Shown piece by piece: positions 1 through 9,151 of a stretch of DNA of 64,000 nt. The notes under the pieces were generated by a model that had not been told where the DNA came from, did not search any database, and worked only from the letters and a program-made list of their open reading frames with translations. The stretch covers positions 248,001 to 312,000 of the forward strand of contig JBKEEF010000012.1 of the NCBI GenBank assembly GCA_047975765.1, given 5' to 3'. This DNA comes from JAQWBS01 sp047975765 (GTDB lineage Bacteria > Pseudomonadota > Alphaproteobacteria > RF32 > CAG-239). The translations under genes and the position numbers were made by a program. The stretch's first letter is position 1. The number at the start of each line of letters is the position of its first letter.

Positions 1-1700
1 TTGCACAAGAGAATTTCAGAGAAAAAGGGCAAATTAAAATCCGCACAGTTGTCTTTAGCAACTTACCAAATGAAAAGAAAATTCAAGAAGAATTCAACCA
101 AGCATTAAACAAACTTAGTTGGCTTTTCGGAGCATCTCCTATTGGAATCTTTTTTGCAAACAAAGACTTTGAATTTATTGAGGCAAATGAAACTGCAAGA
201 ACATTTTTTGATTTAAAAGATAATGATAAGAAATCACTTATCAGCTATATTAAGAACGAAGAACTGGATAAATTCTATCAAGAAATAAACCTTGATAGCT
301 ATCCTAAAAAAATTGATATTGGTGTAAGGATTAATCAATTTGAAAAGATGATTACGCTTTATGTTACAAAAATGAAGAATCTCTATTCTTCAACAGAAAA
401 CAATGTTGAAGGTTGGGTTTTCTATGTTTCTGACGCAACAGAACAAAAAAATCTTGAATTACAATTTGCTCAAGCTCAGAAAATGCAAGCTATGGGACAA
501 CTTGCTGGTGGAGTTGCTCACGACTTTAACAACTTATTGACAGCGATGATTGGCTTTTGTGATTTGCTTCTTCAAAGACATGGCGTCGGTGACCCTTCTT
601 TTGCGGATCTTATCCAAATTAAGCAAAATGCTAACCGAGCAGCAGGTCTTGTTCGTCAACTTTTGGCCTTCTCAAGAAAGCAACCTCTTAAACCAAAACT
701 TCTTGATGTAGCTGATAACTTCCTTGAACTTAAACATATGCTCAATCGCATTTTGGGTGAGAATATCAGCATCACTTTCCATCATGGTGAAAACTTGGGC
801 TACATCAAAGTTGACCCTGTTCAGTTTTCTCAGGTTATCTTGAACTTGGCCGTCAACGCCAAAGATGCCATGGAAGGCAAAGGAGAACTCAAAGTCGAAA
901 CAAGAGTGGAACATATCAAAGAACCATATAAATTTGGTGAAGACATCATCAACCCTGGTGAGTTTATGGTTCTTGCAGTAAGTGATACGGGCTGTGGGAT
1001 TGCTCCAGAAAACTTGACCAGAATTTTTGAACCTTTCTTTTCAACTAAAGAAAATATTGTCGGTTCTGGAACGGGTCTGGGATTGGCTATGGTTTATGGT
1101 ATTGTGCGTCAAACTGGTGGTTTTATCAAGGTGATGAGCGAACTTGGGAAAGGTACAACTTTCGCAATTTATCTCCCTCGCTATGAAGCAGATGAAGAAC
1201 AAACAGAAGAAATTGAAGCAAGCAAGGAAAAGAAAGAAAATGCTATTTCAGTTGCCTACAATCAAAAACTTATTCTAGGGCTTAATGTTTCTACAATTGA
1301 CCAAAAAATCGAAGAGAAATTTTTTGACACTTCAAAAATTAGAATTTTGTTTGTTGAAGATGAAGATTCAGTTAGGGCTTTTGCAGTTCGTGCCTTGAAG
1401 AAAAAAGGCTATGATGTTGTAGGTTGTAATTGCGCAGAAAATGCTTTGGAACAACTTGATGCTGATGAAAATTTCAATCTAATGATTACGGATATGGTGA
1501 TGCCAGGAATAAGTGGTAGCGAGTTAGCAAAAATTGTCAAAGAAAGAATTCCAAGCATTAAAATTATTCTTGCTTCTGGCTATTCTGAAGAAATTGCAAA
1601 AAAAGACTTGTCTAATAGTGATAATTTTGATTTTATGGCAAAACCGTTCAGCTTGGGTGACTTAACCAAAAAAGTTTTTGATGTTCTTAATAAGGCTTAA
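1..1700 (+). CDS. cckA: CckA-type hybrid sensor histidine kinase (5' end missing)
   Basis: The reading frame (codons from base 3) is open to the left edge, so the N-terminus lies outside the window. Visible in order: a PAS-like region, a HisKA domain with the H-box VAHDFNN (His codon 519-521), a HATPase domain with the motifs NLAVNAKDAM, DTGCGI and GTGLGLAMVYG, and a C-terminal receiver domain with phospho-acceptor Asp (codon 1491-1493, context MITDMVMP). The H-box and the following segment closely resemble alphaproteobacterial CckA, which phosphorylates CtrA through ChpT to control the cell cycle; this function is known for the family, not shown here. hdaA follows after 8 bases, so the two are probably co-transcribed. 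A different CckA-like hybrid kinase is possible but less likely. Confidence 0.85.
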   Translation, partial: AQENFREKGQIKIRTVVFSNLPNEKKIQEEFNQALNKLSWLFGASPIGIFFANKDFEFIEANETARTFFDLKDNDKKSLISYIKNEELDKFYQEINLDSYPKKIDIGVRINQFEKMITLYVTKMKNLYSSTENNVEGWVFYVSDATEQKNLELQFAQAQKMQAMGQLAGGVAHDFNNLLTAMIGFCDLLLQRHGVGDPSFADLIQIKQNANRAAGLVRQLLAFSRKQPLKPKLLDVADNFLELKHMLNRILGENISITFHHGENLGYIKVDPVQFSQVILNLAVNAKDAMEGKGELKVETRVEHIKEPYKFGEDIINPGEFMVLAVSDTGCGIAPENLTRIFEPFFSTKENIVGSGTGLGLAMVYGIVRQTGGFIKVMSELGKGTTFAIYLPRYEADEEQTEEIEASKEKKENAISVAYNQKLILGLNVSTIDQKIEEKFFDTSKIRILFVEDEDSVRAFAVRALKKKGYDVVGCNCAENALEQLDADENFNLMITDMVMPGISGSELAKIVKERIPSIKIILASGYSEEIAKKDLSNSDNFDFMAKPFSLGDLTKKVFDVLNKA

Positions 1701-1708
1701 AGGATAAA

Positions 1709-2422
1709 ATGGCGAAACAACTTCCTATCGAATTTGAATATAAACCATACTATGATCGTGAAGATTTTATTGTTTCAGACAATAACCACGAAGCTATTAC
1801 TTTTATTGATTCTTGGCCAAACTGGCAAAGTTTTGCAGTTTGTATTTATGGTCCTAGAGGCTCTGGAAAGACTCACCTTGCCAATATTTTTGTTGAAACA
1901 ATATACAAACACACAACCTATGCTCAAAAGATTCCATTTATTAATGCGCAAGATGTCAAACTAGAAACACCGCACCGCCTTTTTGAGGAAAGTAAATTTC
2001 TTGTTGTTGAAAATCTTTCTGAAAACGTCAATAAAGAAGCTTTGTTTCATCTCTATAATCTATATAGAAATGAAGGGGGCAATATTTTATTCACGAGTGA
2101 AAAAGCACCTGCTAGAATGAGCTTTGGATTGGCAGATTTACAATCTCGTCTCAACTCCATCCCTTCCATTGAAATCAAAGAACCAAATGATGAACTTTTA
2201 TCAATGCTCATTATCAAACTTTTCGCAGACAGGCAAATCAACACAACTCCAGAAGTTGTAAGCTATCTCATCAATAATGCTCAGCGCTCTTTTGCCTATA
2301 TCAAAGAACTTATTAAAGAAATTGATAATATTTCTATTGCAAAAAAAAGAGCAGTCACAATAAATATTGCAAAAGAAGCAATAGCATATCTTGAAAATAA
2401 TTCTCAGATAGAACTTTTCTAG
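1709..2422 (+). CDS. hdaA: HdaA-like DnaA-homologous replication regulator
   Basis: 237 residues. It has a Walker A motif GPRGSGKTH near residue 50 and an AAA+ fold resembling DnaA domain III, without a DnaA DNA-binding domain. The N-terminus reads QLPIEF at residues 4-9, matching the clamp-binding hexapeptide found at the start of Hda/HdaA proteins. The protein also ends exactly in QIELF, a second canonical clamp-binding pentapeptide, which I do not know from other HdaA proteins. The family acts with the loaded beta clamp to stimulate ATP hydrolysis by DnaA and prevent over-initiation. The gene starts 8 bases after cckA, behind the RBS-like AAAGGA. Confidence 0.8.
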   Translation: MAKQLPIEFEYKPYYDREDFIVSDNNHEAITFIDSWPNWQSFAVCIYGPRGSGKTHLANIFVETIYKHTTYAQKIPFINAQDVKLETPHRLFEESKFLVVENLSENVNKEALFHLYNLYRNEGGNILFTSEKAPARMSFGLADLQSRLNSIPSIEIKEPNDELLSMLIIKLFADRQINTTPEVVSYLINNAQRSFAYIKELIKEIDNISIAKKRAVTINIAKEAIAYLENNSQIELF

Positions 2423-2473
2423 TTGATATTCTATAAACCGTTGATTATATCTTTTAAAGTAATATTATGTTAC

Positions 2474-2502
2474 TTGTTTATCTCCATTTTTTGTGGTTTA
2501 TA
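2474..2502 (+). promoter_or_regulatory. candidate promoter of the efflux operon
   Basis: TTGTTT, a 17-base spacer and TTTATA, located 50-78 bases upstream of the adaptor gene. The -35 overlaps an imperfect dyad (AAGTAA at 2457-2462 and TTACTT at 2470-2475) that could bind a local repressor. This is a pattern match only. Confidence 0.3.
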
Positions 2503-2551
2503 TTCAGTTTGGAGAAGATTTTTTATCTATTACTAATATTGGGAAAGACAC

Positions 2552-3712
2552 ATGAAGTTAGCACACGTTAAAAAAAGAACAATTGTTTTCAAAGTTATTA
2601 TATATGTTTTGTTAATTGCTGTTGGTTGGTATCTGAAAAGTCGATTGACAATGCAACTCCCTCCAATGGGTGCGAAGGGTGGAACACCTTATGTTATCAC
2701 AACAACCGTTGAAGAGCAGAATGTGACCCCAACAATGAATTATGTTGGTAAGGTTGAAGCTGTTGAAAGCGTTGACGTGAAACCTCGTGTCACAGGAAGA
2801 ATTGAAAAAGTTCTTTTTGATGAAGGTGGTCAAGTTAAAAAAGGCGAAGTTTTGTTTGTTATTGAACAAGACCAATATATCGCAACTTTTAAGCTTAGAG
2901 AAGCTGAACTTGCTAAAGCTGAAGCTGTTCTCAAACAAGTGACTAGAGATTATGAACGTCAAAAATCTTTGAACAAACAAAAATTTGCGTCTGAAGCAGC
3001 ACTTGATAATGCGCTCAGTAATTTCCTCCAAGCTAAAGCTTCTGTAAAACAAGCTAAAGCAAGCCTTGATCTTGCTAAAATTGATTTAGAATATACTGAA
3101 GTCAAATCTCCAATTGACGGAACAATCGGTAAAGCTTTAGTAACTCAAGGAAACGTTGTTAATGCCACCTCCCAAATTTTGGCAAGAATTGTTAAGCTTA
3201 ATCCTATCCGCGTGACTTTTTCCATTACAGATAAAGACTTTATCCGTTACAAAAGAGCAGATTTAGAAAATAAATTAGACAATTTCAAAACAGATCTCAT
3301 TCTTGCAGATAGTTCGACTATTCAAACTCAAAGACTTTCAATGTTTGTAAACAATGAAGTTGAACTGCAAACATCTACGATTGCTGTGTTCAGTGAATAT
3401 GACAACACTAAAGGTCTTTTGATGCCAGGAAGTTATATTAAAGTTGCAATCAAAGAATCTGCAGATAAAAGATCTATTTTGGTTCCACAAATGGCTCTTT
3501 CACAAGATGAAATCGGAACTTATGCATTTATTGTTAACAAAGATAATATTGTTGAAGAAAAACGCTTGGTTCTTGGCGATATCATTGGTGACAAACAAGT
3601 AGTTAAATCTGGTCTTCAATCTGGTGACCGTGTAATTATCCAAGGTATCCAAAAAGTTGCCAATGGTGCAAAAGTTGAAGTTACTGAAGTTGACTTAAAT
3701 AAAGGTAAATAA
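2552..3712 (+). CDS. RND efflux periplasmic adaptor subunit (AcrA/MexA family)
   Basis: 386 residues, usual size for the family. One hydrophobic segment at about residues 11-28 and no lipobox cysteine, so the adaptor is probably anchored by an uncleaved N-terminal helix rather than by lipid. The body has the split lipoyl/barrel-sandwich halves (VDVKPRVTGRIEKVLFDEGG and the later IDLEYTEVKSPIDGTIGKAL) around an alpha-helical hairpin rich in Ala/Lys, then a beta-barrel. It would connect the inner-membrane pump to an outer-membrane channel. The pump gene follows after 2 bases; no TolC-like gene is in the window. Confidence 0.88.
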   Translation: MKLAHVKKRTIVFKVIIYVLLIAVGWYLKSRLTMQLPPMGAKGGTPYVITTTVEEQNVTPTMNYVGKVEAVESVDVKPRVTGRIEKVLFDEGGQVKKGEVLFVIEQDQYIATFKLREAELAKAEAVLKQVTRDYERQKSLNKQKFASEAALDNALSNFLQAKASVKQAKASLDLAKIDLEYTEVKSPIDGTIGKALVTQGNVVNATSQILARIVKLNPIRVTFSITDKDFIRYKRADLENKLDNFKTDLILADSSTIQTQRLSMFVNNEVELQTSTIAVFSEYDNTKGLLMPGSYIKVAIKESADKRSILVPQMALSQDEIGTYAFIVNKDNIVEEKRLVLGDIIGDKQVVKSGLQSGDRVIIQGIQKVANGAKVEVTEVDLNKGK

Positions 3713-3714
3713 AT

Positions 3715-6700
3715 ATGTTTTCAAAGTTTTTTATTGATAGACCTCGTTTTGCGATAGTCATCGCTCTTGTCATGACTTTGGCAGGTGCAATTTCAATGAC
3801 ATCTATGCCTATTGCTCTTTATCCAACAATCACTCCTCCAGAAGTTGTTGTTTCTGCTGTATATCCAGGAGCAAGCTCAGAAGTGATTTCTAAAACTGTG
3901 GCAATTCCTATTGAACAACAAGTTAATGGTGTTGAAAACATGCTTTATATGTCTTCATCTTCAGATAACTCTGGACAATATCAACTGACTGTTACTTTTG
4001 CTGTAGGAACAGACCCTGACTTAGCACAAGTTAAAGTTCAAAACCGTGTTCAACAAGCAATTTCATCTCTTCCTAGTGAAGTACAAAGACAAGGTGTTAG
4101 TGTTGTTAGAAAATCTTCAGACACACTCGGCTTTTTGACTGCAACTTCTCCAAATGGTACACATGATAATCTTTTCATTATGGACTATGTTGAAAATAAC
4201 ATCAAAAATGAACTAGCTCGTGTTGGCGGTGTTGGTGGGGTGAATGTGTTTGCTTCTAACTTGAGTATGCGTGTTTGGTTAGATGCAGATAAAATCACTG
4301 GTTTGAACTTGACTGTTGCAGATATTACAAGCGCGATTTCAAGCCAAAACTTCCAACCTTCAATGGGTAAAGTTGGTGGACTTCCTGATGATAAGAAACA
4401 ACAAATCGTATATTCTATCCAAACACAAGGTCGTATCAACTCAGTTGAAGAATTTGAAAATATCATTATCAAAACAGATGCAAATGGTGGTCTTCTTAAG
4501 CTCAAAGATGTTGCTAAAGTTGATATTGGACAAGAGACTTATTCATCTTCATCTTTCTTTGATGGAAAACCAGCCGTAGCCATGGGTGTAAGCCTGCTTT
4601 CAGGTGCAAATGCACTTGATACAATGACAGGTATTTACAAAGAAATTGACAGATTGAAACAATATTTCCCTGAAGACTTAGTGATTAAAGTGGCTTATGA
4701 CTCAACAAACTACATTAAAGCCTCTATTCATGAAGTTATCTTCACAATTGCCTTCACATTCTTACTCGTGGTTGGTGTTTGTTATATCTTCCTTCAAGAC
4801 TGGCGTGCAACTTTGGTACCGTCCCTCACCATCCCAGTTTCGTTGATTGCAACATTTGCTGTCTTAAGTGGTATGGGTTTCAGTATCAACATTCTCACAC
4901 TCTTTGCCATGGTTCTAGCCATTGCTCTGGTGGTGGATGATGCGATTTTGGTTGTGGAAAGGGTTTTGTTCTTGTTAGAAACTGAAAAAGATATGACTCC
5001 ACGCAAAGCAAGTATTTTAGCAATGCAGCAAATCACTAGTGCGATTGTAGCGACAACAGCTGTTTTGATGGCTATTTTCGTGCCTATTGCTTTCATGGGT
5101 GGAATTACTGGTAAAATTTATCAACAATTTGCGGTGACAATTGCTACATCCATTTTCTTCTCTGGTATTAATGCGATTACGCTTTCACCAGCGCTTTGTG
5201 CTACAATTTTGAAACCTTTCCATGAAAAGACAACTGGTCCTTTGGCTTGGTTTAATAGAATGTTGGCAGCAACTTGTAAAAAATATGTTGTTATCATTGC
5301 AGTTATTGCACGTCGTGTAAGCGTGATTGCCTTGATGATGCTTCTTTTGGTTGGCATGGTTGTTATTCTTCTTAAGTTTAACAGTTCAAGCTTTATCCCA
5401 CAAGAAGACCAAGGTGTTGTGTTTGTCGATTTTCAACTTCCTGAAGGTGCAACAAATAACAGAACGACTGCTTTACTCCAAGAAGCTTTCCCAACAATTA
5501 AAGACGTTCCAGGTGTTGACCATGTGATGTTCATTAGTGGTTATAGTTTCTTGAGTGGTTCAAGTGATAACGTGGCTATGGGTGTTGTAATTTTGAAACC
5601 TTGGGATAAACGTGATTCAAAAGCTGAACATTCAACTGCAATTGCAAACACTCTTAAAGGGAAATTAGCGCCTATTCCTGGTGCAACAATTAACGTTTTT
5701 GAACCACCAGCAATCTCTGGTCTTGGTATGACAAGTGGTATCGACTTTAGACTTCAGTCTACTGTTTCGAGTGACCCAATTCAACTTGATACAACTTTGC
5801 AAGCTTTCTTGAGAAAACTTAATACTTCTCCTGAAATTATGTATGCTTTCACAACATATACTGCAAAAACACCTAACCTCTTTGTTGAAATTGACAGAGA
5901 AAAAGCAGAAGTTTTGAACATTCCTGTGTTGAACGTATTTAATGTGTTCCAAAACTATCTTGGTTCAACTTATGTCAATGACGTCAACTTTGGAACTCAA
6001 GTAAATAAGGTTATTGTTCAATCTGAATGGGATTATCGTAAAAATACGGATAGTATTTATGACTTATATGTTCCAAGCTCAGTTGGTGCAAAAGTTCCTC
6101 TTGCTTCTGTCATTAATATCAACAAGATATTAGCACCTCGTATAGTAACTAGATATAACCAATATCCAAGTGCTAGTATTAATGCTATTCCGATGATTGG
6201 TGTGAGTAGTGGTGATGCGATGAGAGCTATGGCCTCTATGGCAAACAAAGACCTTCCAAGTGGATATACTTTCTCTTGGTCTGGAATGACCTTCCAAGAA
6301 GCATCAACACAAGGTGAAATTGGTGGTTTGATTTTGCTTGCTCTCACATTCGTTTACCTGTTCTTGGTGGCACAATATGAAAGCTGGACCATTCCATTCC
6401 CGGTTTTGACCTCTGTTACAGTGGCAATGATTGGTGCTTTGGCCGGACTATTCGTTTATAAGATGCCGCTTAGTATCTATGCACAACTTGGTCTGGTTCT
6501 TTTGATTGGTTTGGCAGCGAAAAACGCAATTTTGATTGTAGAATTCTCTAAAGAAGAAAGAGAAAAAGGACTTTCAATTGTCAAAGCTGCACTGAATGGA
6601 ACAAGCGAAAGATATCGTGCTTTGTGGATGACAGCTTTGGTGTTCGTACTTGGTGTGTTCCCGCTCATTATTGGTACGGGTGCAGGTGCAGAAAGCCGAA

Positions 6701-6897
6701 GAGCAATTGGTGTGACCGTGGTTTATGGTATGCTTATTGCAACATTATTCGGCGTGATTGTCATTCCTCTGTTCTATGTTCTCTTTGAAACACTTCGTGA
6801 GAAATTTTCAGGAACGCTTAATGCATCAAATCCTGATTTGACAGTGGCTCAAATTGAAGATCAAAAAGCTTTGGAAACCAAAGACAATATTGATTAA
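3715..6897 (+). CDS. RND efflux pump permease (AcrB/HAE1 family)
   Basis: 1060 residues, the full length of a hydrophobe/amphiphile efflux pump. It begins MFSKFFIDRPRFAIVIAL, the typical first membrane helix. The proton-relay aspartate pair lies in ALVVDDAILVVE near residue 407, and the relay lysine in GLAAKNAILIVEF near residue 940. Two large periplasmic loops with PN1/PN2 and PC1/PC2 porter motifs follow TM1 and TM7. Known role: drug/proton antiport of hydrophobic compounds, including bile salts and antibiotics. Substrate cannot be read from sequence. A hairpin terminator follows directly. Confidence 0.93.
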   Translation: MFSKFFIDRPRFAIVIALVMTLAGAISMTSMPIALYPTITPPEVVVSAVYPGASSEVISKTVAIPIEQQVNGVENMLYMSSSSDNSGQYQLTVTFAVGTDPDLAQVKVQNRVQQAISSLPSEVQRQGVSVVRKSSDTLGFLTATSPNGTHDNLFIMDYVENNIKNELARVGGVGGVNVFASNLSMRVWLDADKITGLNLTVADITSAISSQNFQPSMGKVGGLPDDKKQQIVYSIQTQGRINSVEEFENIIIKTDANGGLLKLKDVAKVDIGQETYSSSSFFDGKPAVAMGVSLLSGANALDTMTGIYKEIDRLKQYFPEDLVIKVAYDSTNYIKASIHEVIFTIAFTFLLVVGVCYIFLQDWRATLVPSLTIPVSLIATFAVLSGMGFSINILTLFAMVLAIALVVDDAILVVERVLFLLETEKDMTPRKASILAMQQITSAIVATTAVLMAIFVPIAFMGGITGKIYQQFAVTIATSIFFSGINAITLSPALCATILKPFHEKTTGPLAWFNRMLAATCKKYVVIIAVIARRVSVIALMMLLLVGMVVILLKFNSSSFIPQEDQGVVFVDFQLPEGATNNRTTALLQEAFPTIKDVPGVDHVMFISGYSFLSGSSDNVAMGVVILKPWDKRDSKAEHSTAIANTLKGKLAPIPGATINVFEPPAISGLGMTSGIDFRLQSTVSSDPIQLDTTLQAFLRKLNTSPEIMYAFTTYTAKTPNLFVEIDREKAEVLNIPVLNVFNVFQNYLGSTYVNDVNFGTQVNKVIVQSEWDYRKNTDSIYDLYVPSSVGAKVPLASVININKILAPRIVTRYNQYPSASINAIPMIGVSSGDAMRAMASMANKDLPSGYTFSWSGMTFQEASTQGEIGGLILLALTFVYLFLVAQYESWTIPFPVLTSVTVAMIGALAGLFVYKMPLSIYAQLGLVLLIGLAAKNAILIVEFSKEEREKGLSIVKAALNGTSERYRALWMTALVFVLGVFPLIIGTGAGAESRRAIGVTVVYGMLIATLFGVIVIPLFYVLFETLREKFSGTLNASNPDLTVAQIEDQKALETKDNID

Positions 6898-6911
6898 TAA
6901 ATCAAGTCCTA

Positions 6912-6943
6912 AAAAAGCTCCTCCAATTGAGGAGCTTTTTTTA
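6912..6943. terminator. bidirectional intrinsic terminator between the efflux operon and the HIT gene
   Basis: Inverted repeat AAGCTCCTC/GAGGAGCTT with a 4-5 base loop, A tract before and T tract after, between two convergent genes. It can end transcription from either side. Confidence 0.8.
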
Positions 6944-6955
6944 TTAACATAAATT

Positions 6956-7351
6956 TTATTTCCAAAGTTCTTTTACAAAACCTTTTTTATCAAATTCAAC
7001 CAAGTCTAAATCTGGCCAAGCATTGATGTTATCATTCTCTTGCCTTGGTAAAATATGAAAATGGAAATGGAATACAGACTGCCCTGTATCTTTTCCACTA
7101 GCGTGTAGAATGTTAATACCACTAAATCCAAATTGGAGCTTGAGTTTTGTTGAAAGAAATTTAATAACACTCATTAGGTTCAAAAGATCTTCACTACAAA
7201 TATCGAAAATCGTTTCATGGTGTTTTTTAGGTACAACAAGAATGTGTCCATAGGCTTCTGGTTCAATTGGGAAGAAGCAAATAACATTTTCATCTTCATA
7301 AACGATATCGGCGGGAGATGTATGGTTGGCAATATCACAAAAAATGCACAT
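6956..7351 (-). CDS. HIT family nucleotide-binding protein (HinT-like)
   Basis: 131 residues. The C-terminal half carries the histidine triad as HFHFHILPR (residues about 94-102), and the N-terminus has a Cys-X2-Cys pair (CIFC, residues 2-5) as in zinc-containing Hint proteins. Family members hydrolyse purine nucleoside phosphoramidates or related nucleotide conjugates in the cytosol. The ribosome-binding site GGAG sits 8 bases upstream of the ATG. It lies 12 bases downstream of the solute-binding-like gene on the same strand, so the two probably share a transcript. Confidence 0.88.
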   Translation of the reverse strand: MCIFCDIANHTSPADIVYEDENVICFFPIEPEAYGHILVVPKKHHETIFDICSEDLLNLMSVIKFLSTKLKLQFGFSGINILHASGKDTGQSVFHFHFHILPRQENDNINAWPDLDLVEFDKKGFVKELWK

Positions 7352-7363
7352 AAGTTTTCTCCA

Positions 7364-8608
7364 TTATTCTTGATAGTAAACACGGTTATTATATATCTCA
7401 GCTTTCTCTAAAGGGCTTTCAATCTTTTTATTAATCAAAACACTAATTTCTTCGCCTGTTGCAGAATTAAACTTTGAGATAGAAGAAAAATTCTTCACAA
7501 CATCTTTTGCACTAGGCTTAATTCTTTTATTGGTATTTTCAAAAGCAACAACCAACATTTTAACAGCATCATACACATTCGGAGCACATGGAGGAATAGG
7601 AAGAATACTTGAGCGTCTGAAATTTTCTCTAAACATAATGTCTCCTCTTGAGGAAGTGACATAAACTGCCCCGTTCATCAAGTTCTTATTTATCTCATTC
7701 ATCATATCAATTGCAGTATATCTGAAAGGCATTTTGCTACGATTGAGTTTTGATGCAATTAGTCCTGCATCTCTACTATCCATTAGGAACAAAACTGCTT
7801 CAGGAGTTTCCTCCTCTATTTCTTTTATTTCATTTGAAAATTTTACAGCACCTTTTTTTATGACTGCTTTAGAAGCCACAATGAAGTTTTCTTTTCTTGC
7901 CTGTTTCAAAAGCTCTGACATAATATCCATATAAAATGTGTCTTCTTCTGCAATAACTGAAAAAATTCGAATATTATTATCTTCAAGATTTTTCAAAAAA
8001 TCTTTAACTTGCTTTTTGTGACTTGGAAAATGATTAAATGAATATTTGCTATCCTTCAAAAAGTTTTCATCCCAAGAGCAAGAGATATGTGGAATTTTCT
8101 TTTTTTCAGCGATTGGAGCAACCGTTACTGCATCTTTATAAACGGAAAGGAGGGCATCTACTTTTTTAATGTCCACCAAAGTATAAGTACTCATAAATGT
8201 CTTTTCTTTTCCACTATCTTCGATAACAATTTCATATCTAAATTTTGTATTATTTGGAATTTCATTATATGCCATCAAAATAGCAGAACGCAAAGCATCC
8301 CCCGAAATTTCATCTGGACCTGAAAGCGGAAGGCTTATCCCAATTCGTACAGTTTGTTTTTCTTTAAGAGACTTTCCAATATCTGGCAATTGCTTGTTTT
8401 TCTTTGCCAAATTCTTAACATGTTGCTTTGCTTTGCTTGCAGGTTTTCTTAAAACTTTTTGACCTTCTTTTTTGTTTCCAAGTGCAATTTTATTTGGAGA
8501 ACGATTACTATGCTTGATGAAACTTTCAGAATTTATCAAATATGTAATGATTGAAATGACAATAATTGTCATGAGAAGAATTATTCGACTTGTTGTTTTA
8601 CTAATCAT
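7364..8608 (-). CDS. membrane-anchored periplasmic amino-acid-binding-like protein (type 1 fold)
   Basis: 414 residues. An N-terminal hydrophobic helix (about residues 9-27) has no lipobox and no clear cleavage site, so the protein is probably anchored. A basic linker rich in Lys follows to about residue 85. The rest resembles branched-chain amino acid binding proteins (Peripla_BP_6 type): VRIGISLPLSGP, then a domain ending in APNVYDAVKMLVVAFE. No LivHMGF transporter genes are adjacent, so a sensing or accessory role is as likely as transport. The upstream RBS is weak. The call is to the fold only. Confidence 0.65.
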   Translation of the reverse strand: MISKTTSRIILLMTIIVISIITYLINSESFIKHSNRSPNKIALGNKKEGQKVLRKPASKAKQHVKNLAKKNKQLPDIGKSLKEKQTVRIGISLPLSGPDEISGDALRSAILMAYNEIPNNTKFRYEIVIEDSGKEKTFMSTYTLVDIKKVDALLSVYKDAVTVAPIAEKKKIPHISCSWDENFLKDSKYSFNHFPSHKKQVKDFLKNLEDNNIRIFSVIAEEDTFYMDIMSELLKQARKENFIVASKAVIKKGAVKFSNEIKEIEEETPEAVLFLMDSRDAGLIASKLNRSKMPFRYTAIDMMNEINKNLMNGAVYVTSSRGDIMFRENFRRSSILPIPPCAPNVYDAVKMLVVAFENTNKRIKPSAKDVVKNFSSISKFNSATGEEISVLINKKIESPLEKAEIYNNRVYYQE

Positions 8609-8759
8609 AAAGCACCTTGTTCAAAAAATAGAATGTGAGCATGATATACCTAAGTTATTAATAAATATTTATTATCATAATATAGGTTGATTTTGTCTAA
8701 ATTAAGTGTTATCAGTCTAGCATGTATTTTATTATTGTATCATTTAAAATTATTTACCT

Positions 8760-9095
8760 ATGAAAAAGATTACGGAAACACAAGTTAGAAAAAAAGTACT
8801 TTTCTTATTTTGCAAAAATTTTCTTACCAGAGACGTCGAAGGACAATACCTATCAATTGCCGATGTTGAAGTCAAAGCGGTCAAAGGCCTTGAGAAATAT
8901 ATCGAGAAGAAGAAAGGCTCTAGCGAGGTGGGATTGGATAGTTATATCGCAAGGTATTCCCTTTCAGCACAAACGCTAAATGCCCTATATGATGCTGGAT
9001 ATGACTTTATTGTCAGAGCCTCATATCGGTTTCACGGAAAATTCTACAATACCGAGCATCATGCGACACTGAACGAAAAGCTAGGAATTGCATAA
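8760..9095 (+). CDS. hypothetical protein, 111 residues
   Basis: I do not recognise this protein. It is soluble, basic at the N-terminus (MKKITETQVRKK), without signal peptide or membrane segment, and has one internal Cys. A short bidirectional terminator follows 12 bases after the stop, and about 150 bases of AT-rich DNA separate it from the divergent solute-binding-like gene. Its own transcription unit and normal codon use support a real gene. Confidence 0.6.
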   Translation: MKKITETQVRKKVLFLFCKNFLTRDVEGQYLSIADVEVKAVKGLEKYIEKKKGSSEVGLDSYIARYSLSAQTLNALYDAGYDFIVRASYRFHGKFYNTEHHATLNEKLGIA

Positions 9096-9107
9096 TCATT
9101 TTTTCAC

Positions 9108-9138
9108 AAAAAAAGGACACAAAACGTGTCCTTTTTTT
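9108..9138. terminator. bidirectional intrinsic terminator
   Basis: Near-perfect palindrome AAAAAAAGGACAC/GTGTCCTTTTTTT with a 5-base loop between the convergent 111-residue gene and lepA. Confidence 0.85.
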
Positions 9139-9151
9139 GTTTTTATATCTC

